From Pseudomonadota bacterium (GTDB lineage Bacteria; Pseudomonadota; Alphaproteobacteria; Rhodobacterales; Rhodobacteraceae), in assembly GCA_018240425.1 (NCBI GenBank), contig JAFEFU010000072.1, positions 1 through 64,000 on the forward strand: DNA of 64,000 bases, in the 5' to 3' direction. Every line of letters starts with the position of its first letter. Position 1 is the stretch's first letter. A program made the translations under genes and the position numbers. The notes under the pieces were generated by a model. It saw only the letters and a list, made by a program, of their open reading frames with translations, was not told the origin of the DNA and made no database searches. Shown here piece after piece: positions 25,437-34,116 of this stretch.

Positions 25437-26087
25437 TCAGGCCGAGAACTTCCGCCGCGCCAGTCCCAGGCTGGCGGGTTCGGCCATCGTCGGCGGCGTG
25501 TGGCCGTCGGGCACGCCGCGGCCCAGGGCCACCGTCACCGGCAGGACGCCGCTCCACAGATCGAGTGCCAGATCCTCGGGTTCATCGACCGGCGGGCCGC
25601 TGCGCACCTTGACCGTCATCGCCTCGATCTCGAGCGCGAGCACTCCGGTGGCCTTCTCCTCCTGCGGTCGCGCGGCACGGACCTCGCCGTTGCGGCCCGG
25701 AAGCAGATGGTCGGTGACCAGCCACAGGGCATGGTCGCGCTCGGCCCTGTCCTCGACCCAGCGGGCGGTGCCGTGGACGACGCACGAGCGGTAGTTGACC
25801 GATGAATTGAACCCCGACCGCGCCACGACCAGCCCGTCGACATGGGTCACGGTCAGGCACATCGGAAGGCCGTCGTTGCGCGCCACGATCCGGGTCTTCG
25901 AGGCGCCGTGGATATAGAGCCGGTTGCCGTCGCGGGCATAGGCCATCGGGATGACCATCGGCCGGCCCTCGGCGACAAAGCCGACATGGGCGACCAGGCC
26001 CTGGTCGAGGATCGCATGGGCGACGGCATCCTCGTCGACCTTGCGCTTGGCATAGCGGATTTTCGCATAGGACGGCTGGTCGCTCAT
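25437..26087 (-). CDS. Pyridoxamine 5'-phosphate oxidase family protein
   Basis: A 216-residue flavin-binding split-barrel protein. YAKIRYAKRKVDEDAV near the N-terminus and the block VAHVGFVAEGRPMVIPMAYA are typical of FMN-binding proteins of the PNPOx-like group often annotated as MSMEG_6848 or nitroimidazole-resistance-like. LYIHGASKTRIV and VVHGTARWVEDRAERD follow. It probably binds FMN or heme/F420-like cofactors; the reaction is not known. It is divergent from a MocR-type regulator, a common arrangement for this family, so the regulator is expected to control it. GGGGAACC lies before the ATG at 26087. Confidence 0.85.
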   Translation of the reverse strand: MSDQPSYAKIRYAKRKVDEDAVAHAILDQGLVAHVGFVAEGRPMVIPMAYARDGNRLYIHGASKTRIVARNDGLPMCLTVTHVDGLVVARSGFNSSVNYRSCVVHGTARWVEDRAERDHALWLVTDHLLPGRNGEVRAARPQEEKATGVLALEIEAMTVKVRSGPPVDEPEDLALDLWSGVLPVTVALGRGVPDGHTPPTMAEPASLGLARRKFSA

Positions 26088-26090
26088 CTT

Positions 26091-26171
26091 GGTTCCCCTT
26101 CATGTTGCGCCCCTGACTAGCGTGACCTATGGTTCCCTGAAAGATCCAGATTCATTGCATTTCATGGAACC
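26091..26171. promoter_or_regulatory. GGTTCC/GGAACC repeats between PNPOx and MocR genes
   Basis: GGTTCCC occurs at 26091-26097 and 26131-26137, a 40-base period, and the inverted GGAACC at 26166-26171. MocR regulators such as GabR and PdxR commonly bind widely spaced direct plus inverted repeats, so this is a candidate operator. The last copy overlaps the MocR start codon. Confidence 0.4.
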
Positions 26172-27579
26172 AGCATCGCTCCTCCACCTGACGCGCCCCG
26201 ACCGCGCCCGCCCCGAGCCGCTGTCCGTGCAGCTTTACCGCGACCTCCTTGCCGCGATCGCCGCCGGCCGGGCGCAGGGCAGCCTTCCCTCGTCGCGGGC
26301 GGCGGCAGAGGCGCTTGGCCTGTCGCGCAACACCGTCAATGCCGCCTATGACCTCCTGCGGGCCGAAGGGGCGGTGGCGACGTCGCCGGGCGCCCCGCCA
26401 AGGATCATCGCGCCCCCGGTTGGCGACCGGCGGCTGGCGCCGAACAGCCGCGGCCTGCCGCAGCTTCACCCGCGCGGACGCGCCTGGGGCGCGGTCGAGC
26501 GTTCCGGCCCCGGCCTGATGGCGCCCGGGCACCCTGACCCGGCGCTCTTTCCGCGCGACACCTGGGCGATGGCCCTGCGCCGGGCAACGCGGCAGTCCAG
26601 TGCCGACAGCCTCGGCTATGCGGAATATTCCGGCCTGCCCCGCCTGCGCGAGGTGCTGGCCCGCCGCCTCGCCGCCGACCGGGGGATGGACCTGCACCCC
26701 GACCAGATCCTCGTGACCCCGGGCAGCCAGTCGTCGCTGGCACTGCTGGCGCTGACGCTGGCGGGGCCCGGCGATCCGGTGCTGGTCGAGGATCCGGGGT
26801 ATGGCGGGGCGAAGGCCGCCTTTGCCGGGGCCGGGCTGGTGCCGATGCCGATCCCGGTCGACGACGAGGGCGCCGACTGCCGGCAGGCGCCGCCGGCGCG
26901 GCTGGTCTACCTGACCCCTGCCAACCAGTATCCGCTGGGCTGCCGCCTGTCGCTCGGCCGGCGCGAGATGATCCTTGCCTATGCCCGCCAGCACGAGGCC
27001 GTCCTGATCGAGGATGACTATGACAGCGAATTCCTCTGGCAGGGGCGTGCCATCGCGGCGCTTCAGGGCGCGGCGCCCGAACGGGTGGCCTGCATCGGCA
27101 CGGTGGCCAAGGCGCTGATGCCGGCGCTGCGGCTGGGCTGGATCGCCGCACCGGCGCACCTGGCCCCCGGGCTGCGGGCGGCGCAACGCAATCTCGGCCT
27201 TGCCGCCAACCTTCACGTCCAGGCCGCGCTGGCCGAGATGATCGAGCAGGGCCACTACCGCGCCCATCTGCACCGGATCGCGCGCATATATGGCGACCGT
27301 GGGCGGGCCTTCGCGGCGGCCCTGCGCGCGCTGCCCGGCGTCCGGGTCGGCGATCCGGCAGGCGGGGTGCAGCTGGCGATGCGCCTGCCGGAGGGGACGG
27401 AGGGCCTGGCGCACGCCGCGCTGCGGGCGGCCGGGTTCGGCTGCGCGCCCCTGTCAGGCTTCTGCCTTGGCGCGCCGCGATCGGGACTGGTCAGCGGCTT
27501 TGCCGAGGCCACGCCAGAGCGGATCGCCCGCTTCTGCGCGGTGCTCGGCCAGGTGCTCAGCGCGCAAACAGCCCCTTGA
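26164..27579 (+). CDS. MocR/PdxR-type regulator with aminotransferase domain
   Basis: A 471-residue fusion of a GntR winged helix to a class I aminotransferase fold. The DNA-binding domain covers about residues 15-80 and includes LPSSRAAAEALGLSRNTVNAAY read in two parts. The aminotransferase part has NPxxYPLG-type TPANQYPLG, IEDDYDSEF and AKALMPALRLGW with the PLP-binding Lys316. Such proteins use PLP as an effector and regulate vitamin B6 or amine genes. The ATG at 26164 gives MEPASLLHL; a longer frame would cover the whole divergent promoter. Its 3' end overlaps the convergent synthetase gene by 23 bases. Confidence 0.9.
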   Translation: MEPASLLHLTRPDRARPEPLSVQLYRDLLAAIAAGRAQGSLPSSRAAAEALGLSRNTVNAAYDLLRAEGAVATSPGAPPRIIAPPVGDRRLAPNSRGLPQLHPRGRAWGAVERSGPGLMAPGHPDPALFPRDTWAMALRRATRQSSADSLGYAEYSGLPRLREVLARRLAADRGMDLHPDQILVTPGSQSSLALLALTLAGPGDPVLVEDPGYGGAKAAFAGAGLVPMPIPVDDEGADCRQAPPARLVYLTPANQYPLGCRLSLGRREMILAYARQHEAVLIEDDYDSEFLWQGRAIAALQGAAPERVACIGTVAKALMPALRLGWIAAPAHLAPGLRAAQRNLGLAANLHVQAALAEMIEQGHYRAHLHRIARIYGDRGRAFAAALRALPGVRVGDPAGGVQLAMRLPEGTEGLAHAALRAAGFGCAPLSGFCLGAPRSGLVSGFAEATPERIARFCAVLGQVLSAQTAP

Positions 27580-29065
27580 ACCGCTCCCTCAGCACGTTCT
27601 TCTGCACCTTGCCCATCGTGTTGCGCGGCAATTCCGGCAGGAAGGCGATGTGCTTGGGCTGCTTGAACCGGGCCAGCCCTTCCGCAAGCGCCGCGCGCAG
27701 GGCGGCCTCGTCCGGCCCGGTGCCGGCGACGGGGACGACCACGGCCACCACCGCCTCGCCGAAGTCGGGATGGGGAACGCCGATCACCGCGCTTTCGACG
27801 ACGCCGGGCAGCGCGTCCAGCGCCTCCTCGACCTCCTTGGGATAGACGTTGAAGCCGCCCGAGATCACCAGATCCTTGGCGCGCCCGACGATCGTCACAT
27901 AACCGTCCGGCCCCATCACCGCGAGGTCGCCGGTGATGAAGAACCCGTCGGGGCGCAGCTCCTCGCGGGTCTTGTCCGGCATCTGCCAGTAGCCCTGGAA
28001 CACGTTCGGCCCGCGCACCTCGATCACCCCCACCTCGCCGCGCGGCAGCTCCTGGCCGCCGGGGCCGCAGACCCTGACCTCGACCCCCGGCAGGGGCAGC
28101 CCGACAGTGCCGGCCCGGCGCTCGCCCTCATAGGGATTCGAGGTGTTCATGTTGGTCTCGGTCATGCCGTAGCGCTCAAGGATCATGTGCCCGGTGCGCG
28201 CTTGCCATTCGCGATGCGTCTCGGCCAGAAGCGGCGCCGAACCGGATACGAACAGCCGCATGTGGCCGACAAGGCCGCGATCCAGCCTCGGGTCGGACAA
28301 GAGCCGGGTGTAGAAGGTCGGCACCCCCATCATCGCTGTCGCGCCAGGCAGGTGGCGCAGGACCGTGGCAAGGTCGAATTTCGGCAGGAAGATCATCGCG
28401 CAGCCGGACAGGAGCGCGATGTTGGTGGCGACGAACAGCCCGTGGGTGTGGAAGATCGGCAGCGCATGAAGCAGCACGTCGGCGTCGGTAAAGCGCCAGG
28501 CGCCGGTCAGCGCGACGGCGTTCGACAGAAGGTTGTCGTGGCTGAGCATCGCCCCCTTCGAGCGTCCCGTCGTCCCCGATGTGTAAAGAAGCGCGGCCAG
28601 ATCGGAGGGCCCGCGGGGATGGGTCGGGAACTCCGCCGGCTGGCCTTCGGCGAGGTCGGCAAAGCTGCCCGCACCCTCGCTGTCCATCGTCAGGAGCCGC
28701 ACCTGTGCGCCGGCGACCGGTGCAAGCCCCGGGGCGAAGGCCGGATCGCAGACGAGAATCTTCGCCCCCGCGTCCGACAGGAAATAGCCGACCTCGGCGG
28801 GGGTATAGGCGGTGTTCAGCGGCAGGAAGACCACGCCGGCCCGGATCGCCCCGGCAATGACGGCCAGCATGTGCGGGCTTTTTTCAAGTTGCAGCGCCAC
28901 CCGGTCGCCGGGGGCCAGCCCGGCCGCGCGCAGGGCATGGGCATAGCGGGCGGCGAGGTCGTGAAACCCGCCGAAGCTGATGCGGCTGCCGTCCGCCAGG
29001 ATCAGGAAGGTCCGGCCGCTGCCGCGATGGGGCGCAAGAAGCGCGTCATGGAGGTGGTTGGTCAT
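27557..29065 (-). CDS. Malonyl-CoA synthetase-like acyl-CoA ligase
   Basis: A 502-residue ANL-superfamily adenylating enzyme. LLYTSGTTGRSKGAM is the phosphate-binding loop, ERYGMTETNMNTSNPYEGERRAG follows the MatB pattern of malonyl-CoA synthetases, TGDLAVMGPDGY and GRAKDLVISGGFNVYPKEVEE mark the hinge, and PRNTMGKVQK holds the C-terminal catalytic Lys. The likely reaction is malonate + ATP + CoA to malonyl-CoA, although related ligases accept methylmalonate. The ATG at 29065 has GGGGGGA upstream. No malonate transporter or decarboxylase lies nearby. Confidence 0.88.
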   Translation of the reverse strand: MTNHLHDALLAPHRGSGRTFLILADGSRISFGGFHDLAARYAHALRAAGLAPGDRVALQLEKSPHMLAVIAGAIRAGVVFLPLNTAYTPAEVGYFLSDAGAKILVCDPAFAPGLAPVAGAQVRLLTMDSEGAGSFADLAEGQPAEFPTHPRGPSDLAALLYTSGTTGRSKGAMLSHDNLLSNAVALTGAWRFTDADVLLHALPIFHTHGLFVATNIALLSGCAMIFLPKFDLATVLRHLPGATAMMGVPTFYTRLLSDPRLDRGLVGHMRLFVSGSAPLLAETHREWQARTGHMILERYGMTETNMNTSNPYEGERRAGTVGLPLPGVEVRVCGPGGQELPRGEVGVIEVRGPNVFQGYWQMPDKTREELRPDGFFITGDLAVMGPDGYVTIVGRAKDLVISGGFNVYPKEVEEALDALPGVVESAVIGVPHPDFGEAVVAVVVPVAGTGPDEAALRAALAEGLARFKQPKHIAFLPELPRNTMGKVQKNVLRERFKGLFAR

Positions 29066-29139
29066 CTGGTCCCCCCGTGGGTGCCCCTCCCTGTTAGCCG
29101 GGCGCGGGCGGAAAGGCAAAGCCGGGCGTCCGCGGGCCC

Positions 29140-29922
29140 CTACCGCCGCCGCCCGGCCAGCGAGAGAAGGAACAGCACGAAGGCCGCGGCCACCACCGAC
29201 GGCCCGGCCGGCGTGTCGGCAACAAGCGAGGCCCACAGGCCGCCAAGCGTCGCCAGCGCCCCGGCCAGCGTCGCCAGCAGCGCCATCCGCTCGGGCGTCG
29301 CGGCATGGCCGCGGGCGGCGGCGGGCGGGATGATCAGCATGGCCGCGATCAGCAGAGCTCCCACGATCTTGATCGACAGGGCCACGGTCAGCGCCAGCGC
29401 CAGCGTCAGCGCCAGCCGCTCGCGCCCCGGATCGACGCCGGAGGCCTGGGCCAGCTCCTCGTTCACCGTCGCGGTGATCAGCCCGTCCCACCTCCAGGCA
29501 AGCAGCGCCAGCACCGCCGCGCCGCCGGCCCAGATCAGCAGGACATCGCTCCAGCCCACGGCGAGGATGTCGCCGAACAGGTAGGACGACAGGTCGGCCC
29601 GGACCGCCGGCAGGAACGACACCGCCACCAGCCCGAGCGCCAGCGCCGAATGGGCGACGACCCCGAGGATCGTGTCGGTCTGGTGCCCGCGCCCGCCCAG
29701 TGCGGACACGAACAGCGCCACGGTGACCGCGACCGCAAGTATCCCGGCATAGAGCGGCAGGTGAAAGGCGAACGAGAGCGCAACGCCCAGGATCGCGGCG
29801 TGCGAGGTGGCATCGCCGAAATAGGCCATCCGCCGCCAGACCACGAACGAGCCGAGCGGGCCGGCGGCAAGGCTGAGACCAACCCCAGCGAGGCCCGCGC
29901 GCAGAAGGAACGGGTCAAGCAT
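29140..29922 (-). CDS. znuB: Zinc ABC transporter permease ZnuB
   Basis: A 260-residue inner-membrane permease of the metal ABC-3 family with seven or eight helices. FVVWRRMAYFGDATSHAAILG and SYLFGDILAVGWSDVLLIWAGG are conserved, and the GALLIAAMLIIPPAAAR block near residue 195 is the family signature. The start at 29922 overlaps the end of znuC by 8 bases, so the two are translationally coupled. With ZnuC and the divergent ZnuA it imports zinc. It is the last gene of the zur-znuC-znuB operon. Confidence 0.93.
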   Translation of the reverse strand: MLDPFLLRAGLAGVGLSLAAGPLGSFVVWRRMAYFGDATSHAAILGVALSFAFHLPLYAGILAVAVTVALFVSALGGRGHQTDTILGVVAHSALALGLVAVSFLPAVRADLSSYLFGDILAVGWSDVLLIWAGGAAVLALLAWRWDGLITATVNEELAQASGVDPGRERLALTLALALTVALSIKIVGALLIAAMLIIPPAAARGHAATPERMALLATLAGALATLGGLWASLVADTPAGPSVVAAAFVLFLLSLAGRRR

Positions 29923-30688
29923 GGTGATGGTCCCCTTCCGCACCGCGCACGGGATGTCCCCCGCCGTGGTGATGGTCGTGGTCGTGATCGTGGTCATGGT
30001 GGTGGCGGTAGAGCGCCAGCACGCCACCCTCGCCGGCGCCGAACAAAGCCCGGTAGGCGGGCGCAGCCGAGACATGTTCGGGTGCACCCTCGCAGCAGAC
30101 ATGGCCGTTCAGGCAGATCACCCGGTCCGAGGCGCTCATCACCACCAGAAGATCATGGCTGACCATCAGCACCGCCACCCCCGTCTGGCCGCGCAGGTCC
30201 GACAGCAGCCGGTAGAAAGCCGCGATCCCCGGCTGGTCCAGACCCTGTGTCGGCTCGTCAAGGATGAGGAGATCGGGCGAGGACAGGAGCGCGCGGGCCA
30301 GAAGCGCACGCTGGAACTGTCCGCCCGACAGGCCGGCGAGCTGCTGCCCCTCGATCCCCGGCACCCCCACCCGCGCCAGCGCCTCGCTCGCGGCGCTGTC
30401 GGTGACGCGATGGGGCAGCGACAGGAAGCGCCGCACGGTCATCGGCAGACCGGCCTCGATCTTCAGACGCTGGGGGACATAGCCGATCCGAAGGCCGGGG
30501 GCGCGCAGGACCTGCCCGGTGGCCGCCGGCTCGAGCCCGATCAGGGCGCGCACCAGCGTCGATTTGCCCGCCCCGTTCGGGCCGACGATGGTGACGATCT
30601 CGCCCTTGGCGATGGACAGCCCGATGCCGTGCAGGATCGTGTTGTCGCCGTGGCGGACGCCCAGATCCCGCGCTTCCAGAAGGTTCAC
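29915..30688 (-). CDS. znuC: Zinc ABC transporter ATP-binding protein ZnuC
   Basis: A 257-residue ATPase with Walker A GPNGAGKST, signature LSGGQFQRALLARAL, Walker B LLILDEPTQGLD and switch His in MVSHD. The GTG at 30688 is chosen because GGGAGGG stands eight bases before it and it overlaps zur by 4 bases. The C-terminus carries a long His/Asp-rich tail (about residues 230-257, many HD repeats and a final HHH). Such tails can hold zinc; here it may sense or buffer the transported metal. It energises ZnuB. Confidence 0.94.
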   Translation of the reverse strand: MNLLEARDLGVRHGDNTILHGIGLSIAKGEIVTIVGPNGAGKSTLVRALIGLEPAATGQVLRAPGLRIGYVPQRLKIEAGLPMTVRRFLSLPHRVTDSAASEALARVGVPGIEGQQLAGLSGGQFQRALLARALLSSPDLLILDEPTQGLDQPGIAAFYRLLSDLRGQTGVAVLMVSHDLLVVMSASDRVICLNGHVCCEGAPEHVSAAPAYRALFGAGEGGVLALYRHHHDHDHDHDHHHGGGHPVRGAEGDHHHA

Positions 30689-31182
30689 CTTGCACCCTCC
30701 CGGCACGCGGGGCAAAGGCCCAGGACCTCGACCGTGGTGCGCTCGACGGCAAAGCCCGCGGTCTCGGCCTCGGCGTCGATGGCGGCGCGGACCCGGCTGC
30801 CCGGAGCCTCGGCCACTGTCCGGCAGAGGCGGCAGATGAGGACCGCCGGCGTGTGCGAATGGCCGGGATGGGTGCAGGCCATGAACGCATTGAGCCGCGC
30901 AACACGGTGCGCCAGCCCCTGATCGACCAGGAAGTCGAGCGCGCGGTAGGCCACCGGGGGCTGATTGCCGAACCCGTCGCGCGCCAGCCTCTCGAGCACG
31001 TCATAGGCGCCGAGGGCGCGGTGTTCCTCAAGAAGAATCTCCAGCACCCGGCGACGAACCGGCGTCAGGCGGACCGAGCGGCTGGCCGCGATCGCCTCGG
31101 CCTCGGCGATCAGGCCGCCGCAGCAATGGGCGTGGTCGTGGGCGTGGAAGGCGATGGCCGGGTCGGGGGCGGGGTCGGGCAT
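30685..31182 (-). CDS. zur: Fur family zinc-responsive repressor Zur
   Basis: A 165-residue Fur-family regulator that represses zinc uptake when zinc is ample. SRSVRLTPVRRRVLEILLEEHRALGAYDVL, read across its two helices, is the DNA-binding domain. HPGHSH is part of the sensory metal site, and two CxxC motifs (CRLC and CPAC) form the structural zinc site. The N-terminus is unusually His-rich (HAHDHAHCC at residues 13-21). It is the first gene of the operon with znuC and znuB. Its promoter region is shared with znuA and holds a Zur box. Confidence 0.94.
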   Translation of the reverse strand: MPDPAPDPAIAFHAHDHAHCCGGLIAEAEAIAASRSVRLTPVRRRVLEILLEEHRALGAYDVLERLARDGFGNQPPVAYRALDFLVDQGLAHRVARLNAFMACTHPGHSHTPAVLICRLCRTVAEAPGSRVRAAIDAEAETAGFAVERTTVEVLGLCPACREGAR

Positions 31183-31208
31183 GGCACCTTGCCTTTGGTC
31201 GTCTGAAC

Positions 31209-31221
31209 GTTATGCTATAAC
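31209..31221. promoter_or_regulatory. Zur box between zur and znuA
   Basis: GTTATGCTATAAC is an inverted repeat of GTTAT and ATAAC with a 3-base centre, extended by CAT on the right. It matches the AT-rich Zur operators of alphaproteobacteria and sits in the 78-base divergent gap, where one dimer could control both operons. Confidence 0.75.
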
Positions 31222-31260
31222 ATACGCCACTCGCCCACCGCCCGCAACCCGGACCGACCC

Positions 31261-32124
31261 ATGCGCTTCCTGTCCATTCTTGCCGCTGCCGCCCTTCTGC
31301 CCGCCCCGCCCGCCCTTGCGCGCCCTCTCGCGGTGGTGACGGATTTCGCCCCGGTGCAGTCCTTGGCCGCGAAGGTCATGGGCGACCTCGGCGCGCCCGC
31401 GGTCCTGGTGGCCGCTGGCGCCGATCCGCACGACTATCAGTTGCGCCCGTCGCAGGCGCGGCTGCTGTCCGGCGCCGATCTCGCGATCTGGGTCGGGCCG
31501 GAGCTGACCCCGTGGCTGGCGCGGATCCTGGACAATGCCTCGGCCGCTCCGCGCCTGGCCCTTCTGGCCGATCCCGCGACACCGAGGCGCCTGTTCGAGG
31601 CCGGCGGCGGAACCGACCCGCATGCCTGGCTCGATCCCGAGATCGCCGCCATCTGGATCGGGCTGATCCGCGACGCGCTGATCGCGGCCGACGCGCCGAA
31701 TGCCGCCACCTACCGCGCCAACGCCGACGCGGCGCTGGCCGACCTGGCCGCGCTCGAAGCCGAGTTGCGCGCGACCCTTGCCCCGGTGAAGGCGCCGATC
31801 GCGGTCGGCCATGATGCGCTTGGCTATTTCGCGGCACGGTTCGGCCTGAAGGTGGCCGCGGCGGTCGAGGCGGGCGATGCCGCCGAGCCGGGCCTGAGGC
31901 ACCTGCAGGAGGTGCACGCCCTGCTGGCGCGGGGCGAGGCGGTCTGCCTTTTCCCCGAAGCGGGGTACGACCCCAGGCGCGAGGAGCAACTGGTCGAGGG
32001 AACCCCCGCCCGGCTTGGCCAGCCCATCGACCCCGAGGGCCTGGCCCTTGCCCCGGGGCCGGACCTTTACGACGACCTCCTGCGCCAGCTGGCGAAGACG
32101 ATTGCGGCTTGCGCGCGGGGCTGA
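31261..32124 (+). CDS. znuA: Zinc ABC transporter substrate-binding protein ZnuA
   Basis: A 287-residue periplasmic zinc-binding protein of the SBP_bac_9 family with a signal peptide ending near PALARP (residues 17-22). Zinc ligands expected from the family are present: His in DPHDYQLRPSQ, His in GTDPHAWLDPEIAAIW, and His in AVGHDALGYFA. The C-terminal Glu/Asp ligand lies in FPEAGYDPRREEQL. The His-rich loop common in other ZnuA proteins is missing, which makes this a compact form; the His tail of ZnuC may replace it. It is divergent from zur with a shared operator. Confidence 0.93.
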   Translation: MRFLSILAAAALLPAPPALARPLAVVTDFAPVQSLAAKVMGDLGAPAVLVAAGADPHDYQLRPSQARLLSGADLAIWVGPELTPWLARILDNASAAPRLALLADPATPRRLFEAGGGTDPHAWLDPEIAAIWIGLIRDALIAADAPNAATYRANADAALADLAALEAELRATLAPVKAPIAVGHDALGYFAARFGLKVAAAVEAGDAAEPGLRHLQEVHALLARGEAVCLFPEAGYDPRREEQLVEGTPARLGQPIDPEGLALAPGPDLYDDLLRQLAKTIAACARG

Positions 32125-32198
32125 GAGGGGCGCATTAGATGCCAGGTGGCCAGCAAGACCGGGCCAGCAAGACCGGGATGGCCGGCGCGGAGGACGAG

Positions 32199-33059
32199 AT
32201 GAGCCGGATCTTTGACGATCGCCCCTGCCTGCTGGGCGAAGGCCCCCTGTGGCACCCCGGGCGCGGCCAGCTTTACTGGTTCGACATTCTCGGGCGGAAA
32301 CTGCTGACACGCGATGCGGACGGGCCGCGCGGCTGGTCCCTGGACGAAATGGCCTCGGCCGCGGGCTGGATCGACGAGGACCGCCTGCTGGTGGCCAGCG
32401 AAACCGCGCTGTGGGTCATGGACCTGGAAAGCGGCGACCGGGATCATGTGACGGCGCTCGAGGCCGACAATCCCCTGACGCGCTCGAACGACGGGCGCGC
32501 CGATCCCTGGGGCGGCTTCTGGATCGGAACGATGGGCAAGGCGGCCGAGCCGCGTCACGGAGCGATCTGGCGCTACTACCGGGGCGAGATGCGCCGCCTT
32601 TTCCCCGGTCTGACCATCCCCAACGCCATCAGCTTCAGCCCCGATCGCCGGTTTGCCTGTTTCGCCGATTCCGCCCTCCGCCGGGTGTGGCGGGTGGCGC
32701 TCGACGGGGTGCATGGCTGGCCGAAGGGCGAGCCGCAGGTCTTCATCGACCACGGCCCCGCGGGGCGCGAGCCGGATGGCGCCGTCTTCGACGCCGACGG
32801 GCTTCTGTGGATCGCCGAATGGGGATCGTCGCGGGTGGCGGCCTATGGCCCGGACGGGGCGTTCTGCCGTGCGGTGACGGTCGGGGGACGGCATTCGTCG
32901 TGCCCGGCCTTCGGGGGGGCGGACTTCGCCACCATGTTCGTCACCACCGCCCAGGCCGACATCGCCCCCGACATCCTGGCGCGCGAGCCCGAAAACGGCT
33001 GCGTGTTCGCGGCAGACCCGGGCACGCGCGGCCTGCCGGAATACCAGGTCATCCTGTGA
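32199..33059 (+). CDS. SMP-30/gluconolactonase family protein
   Basis: A 286-residue six-bladed beta-propeller lactonase. LLGEGPLWHPGRGQLYWFDI gives the metal-binding Glu, NDGRADPWGGFWIGTM and IPNAISFSPD the Asn ligands, and PDGAVFDADGLLWIAEW the catalytic Asp. The ATG at 32199 is preceded by GGAGGA. It overlaps the following mutarotase gene by 4 bases (GTGA at 33056-33059). The pair suggests handling of an aldose through its lactone: the mutarotase interconverts anomers and the lactonase opens the oxidised ring. The sugar dehydrogenase is not in the window. Confidence 0.92.
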   Translation: MSRIFDDRPCLLGEGPLWHPGRGQLYWFDILGRKLLTRDADGPRGWSLDEMASAAGWIDEDRLLVASETALWVMDLESGDRDHVTALEADNPLTRSNDGRADPWGGFWIGTMGKAAEPRHGAIWRYYRGEMRRLFPGLTIPNAISFSPDRRFACFADSALRRVWRVALDGVHGWPKGEPQVFIDHGPAGREPDGAVFDADGLLWIAEWGSSRVAAYGPDGAFCRAVTVGGRHSSCPAFGGADFATMFVTTAQADIAPDILAREPENGCVFAADPGTRGLPEYQVIL

Positions 33060-34093
33060 CCATCCGCAGGTTCGGGACAGCCGGCGACGGCCAGCCGGTC
33101 GAGGCGATCGGCCTGGCGGCGGGCGGGATCGCCGCGACGGTGCTGACCCTGGGCGCCATCCTTCAGGATGTGCGGCTCGCGGGCGTCGACTGGCCGCTGA
33201 CGCTCGGCTTTGCCGATGTTGGGGCCTACGGGGGGCCGGGCCGCTGGTTCGGCAGCATCGTGGGGCCGGTCGCCAACCGGATCGGCAAGGCGCAGGCCGA
33301 CATCGGGGGTCGGACCTTCCGCTTCCAGACGAACGAGGGTGCCTCGACCTGCCTGCATTCGGGCGACACCGGCACGGATCGCCAGATCTGGCGGCTGGCC
33401 GACGCGACCACCAGCGGATGCACCCTGACGCTCGACCTGCCCGACGGCCTGGGCGGCTTCCCCGGCAACCGGCGGCTGGCCGCCGCATTCGGCCTGGACG
33501 CGCGCGGATGCCTGTCGCTTGACCTCAGCGCCACGACCGACGCCCCCACCCTGATGAACCTCGCCAACCACTCCTACTGGAACCTCGACGGAGCCCCGAC
33601 GACCGAGGGCCAGAGCCTGAAGGTGAGGGCGGACACCTACCTGCCCACCGATGCCGCGGGGCTGCCCGAGGCGTCGGCGCCGGTGGCCGGGACGCGCTTT
33701 GACCTTCGCCGGGCGCGCGCGCTCGGGCCGGGCGACAGGCTCGACAACAATTACTGCCTCGATCCCTCCCTCGGCGGCGCGACGCGCGGACCGGCCCTGG
33801 CCGCCATCCTGACCGGCCGGCGCGGGGTCGAGATGCGGCTTTTCACCGATGCGCCGGGCTTGCAGGTCTATGACGGTGCCGGCATCGGCACCTCGCCCTG
33901 GGCCGGCCACGGCGGCGGCGCATACGGACCGCGCGCCGGGGTTGCGCTCGAACCGCAGTTCTGGCCCGACGCGCCGGGCAGGCCGGGTTTCCCGCCGATC
34001 CTGCTGTTGCCGGGCATGATCTGGCGGCAGCGGAGCGAATGGCATTTCGCAAGGCCGGGGCTTGACCATGCGGCCCGCCCCGCGCTTCTGTAG
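33056..34093 (+). CDS. Aldose 1-epimerase (mutarotase) family protein
   Basis: A 345-residue galactose-mutarotase-fold enzyme that interconverts alpha and beta anomers of sugars. The GTG at 33056 overlaps the stop of the lactonase gene, which fixes the start. VGPVANRIGKAQADIGG is the N-terminal signature, NLANHSYWNLDG contains the catalytic His, DNNYCLD the substrate-binding Asp, and GVALEPQFWPDA the catalytic Glu. Motif order and length are normal. It belongs to the same transcript as the lactonase. Confidence 0.93.
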   Translation: MTIRRFGTAGDGQPVEAIGLAAGGIAATVLTLGAILQDVRLAGVDWPLTLGFADVGAYGGPGRWFGSIVGPVANRIGKAQADIGGRTFRFQTNEGASTCLHSGDTGTDRQIWRLADATTSGCTLTLDLPDGLGGFPGNRRLAAAFGLDARGCLSLDLSATTDAPTLMNLANHSYWNLDGAPTTEGQSLKVRADTYLPTDAAGLPEASAPVAGTRFDLRRARALGPGDRLDNNYCLDPSLGGATRGPALAAILTGRRGVEMRLFTDAPGLQVYDGAGIGTSPWAGHGGGAYGPRAGVALEPQFWPDAPGRPGFPPILLLPGMIWRQRSEWHFARPGLDHAARPALL

Positions 34094-34116
34094 GGCAATC
34101 CACCAGCGGAGCCGGG

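Noticed and set aside
27290..29584. A 764-codon plus-strand frame opposite the acyl-CoA ligase
   Set aside because: It begins inside the MocR gene in another frame and mirrors a gene with intact ANL motifs.
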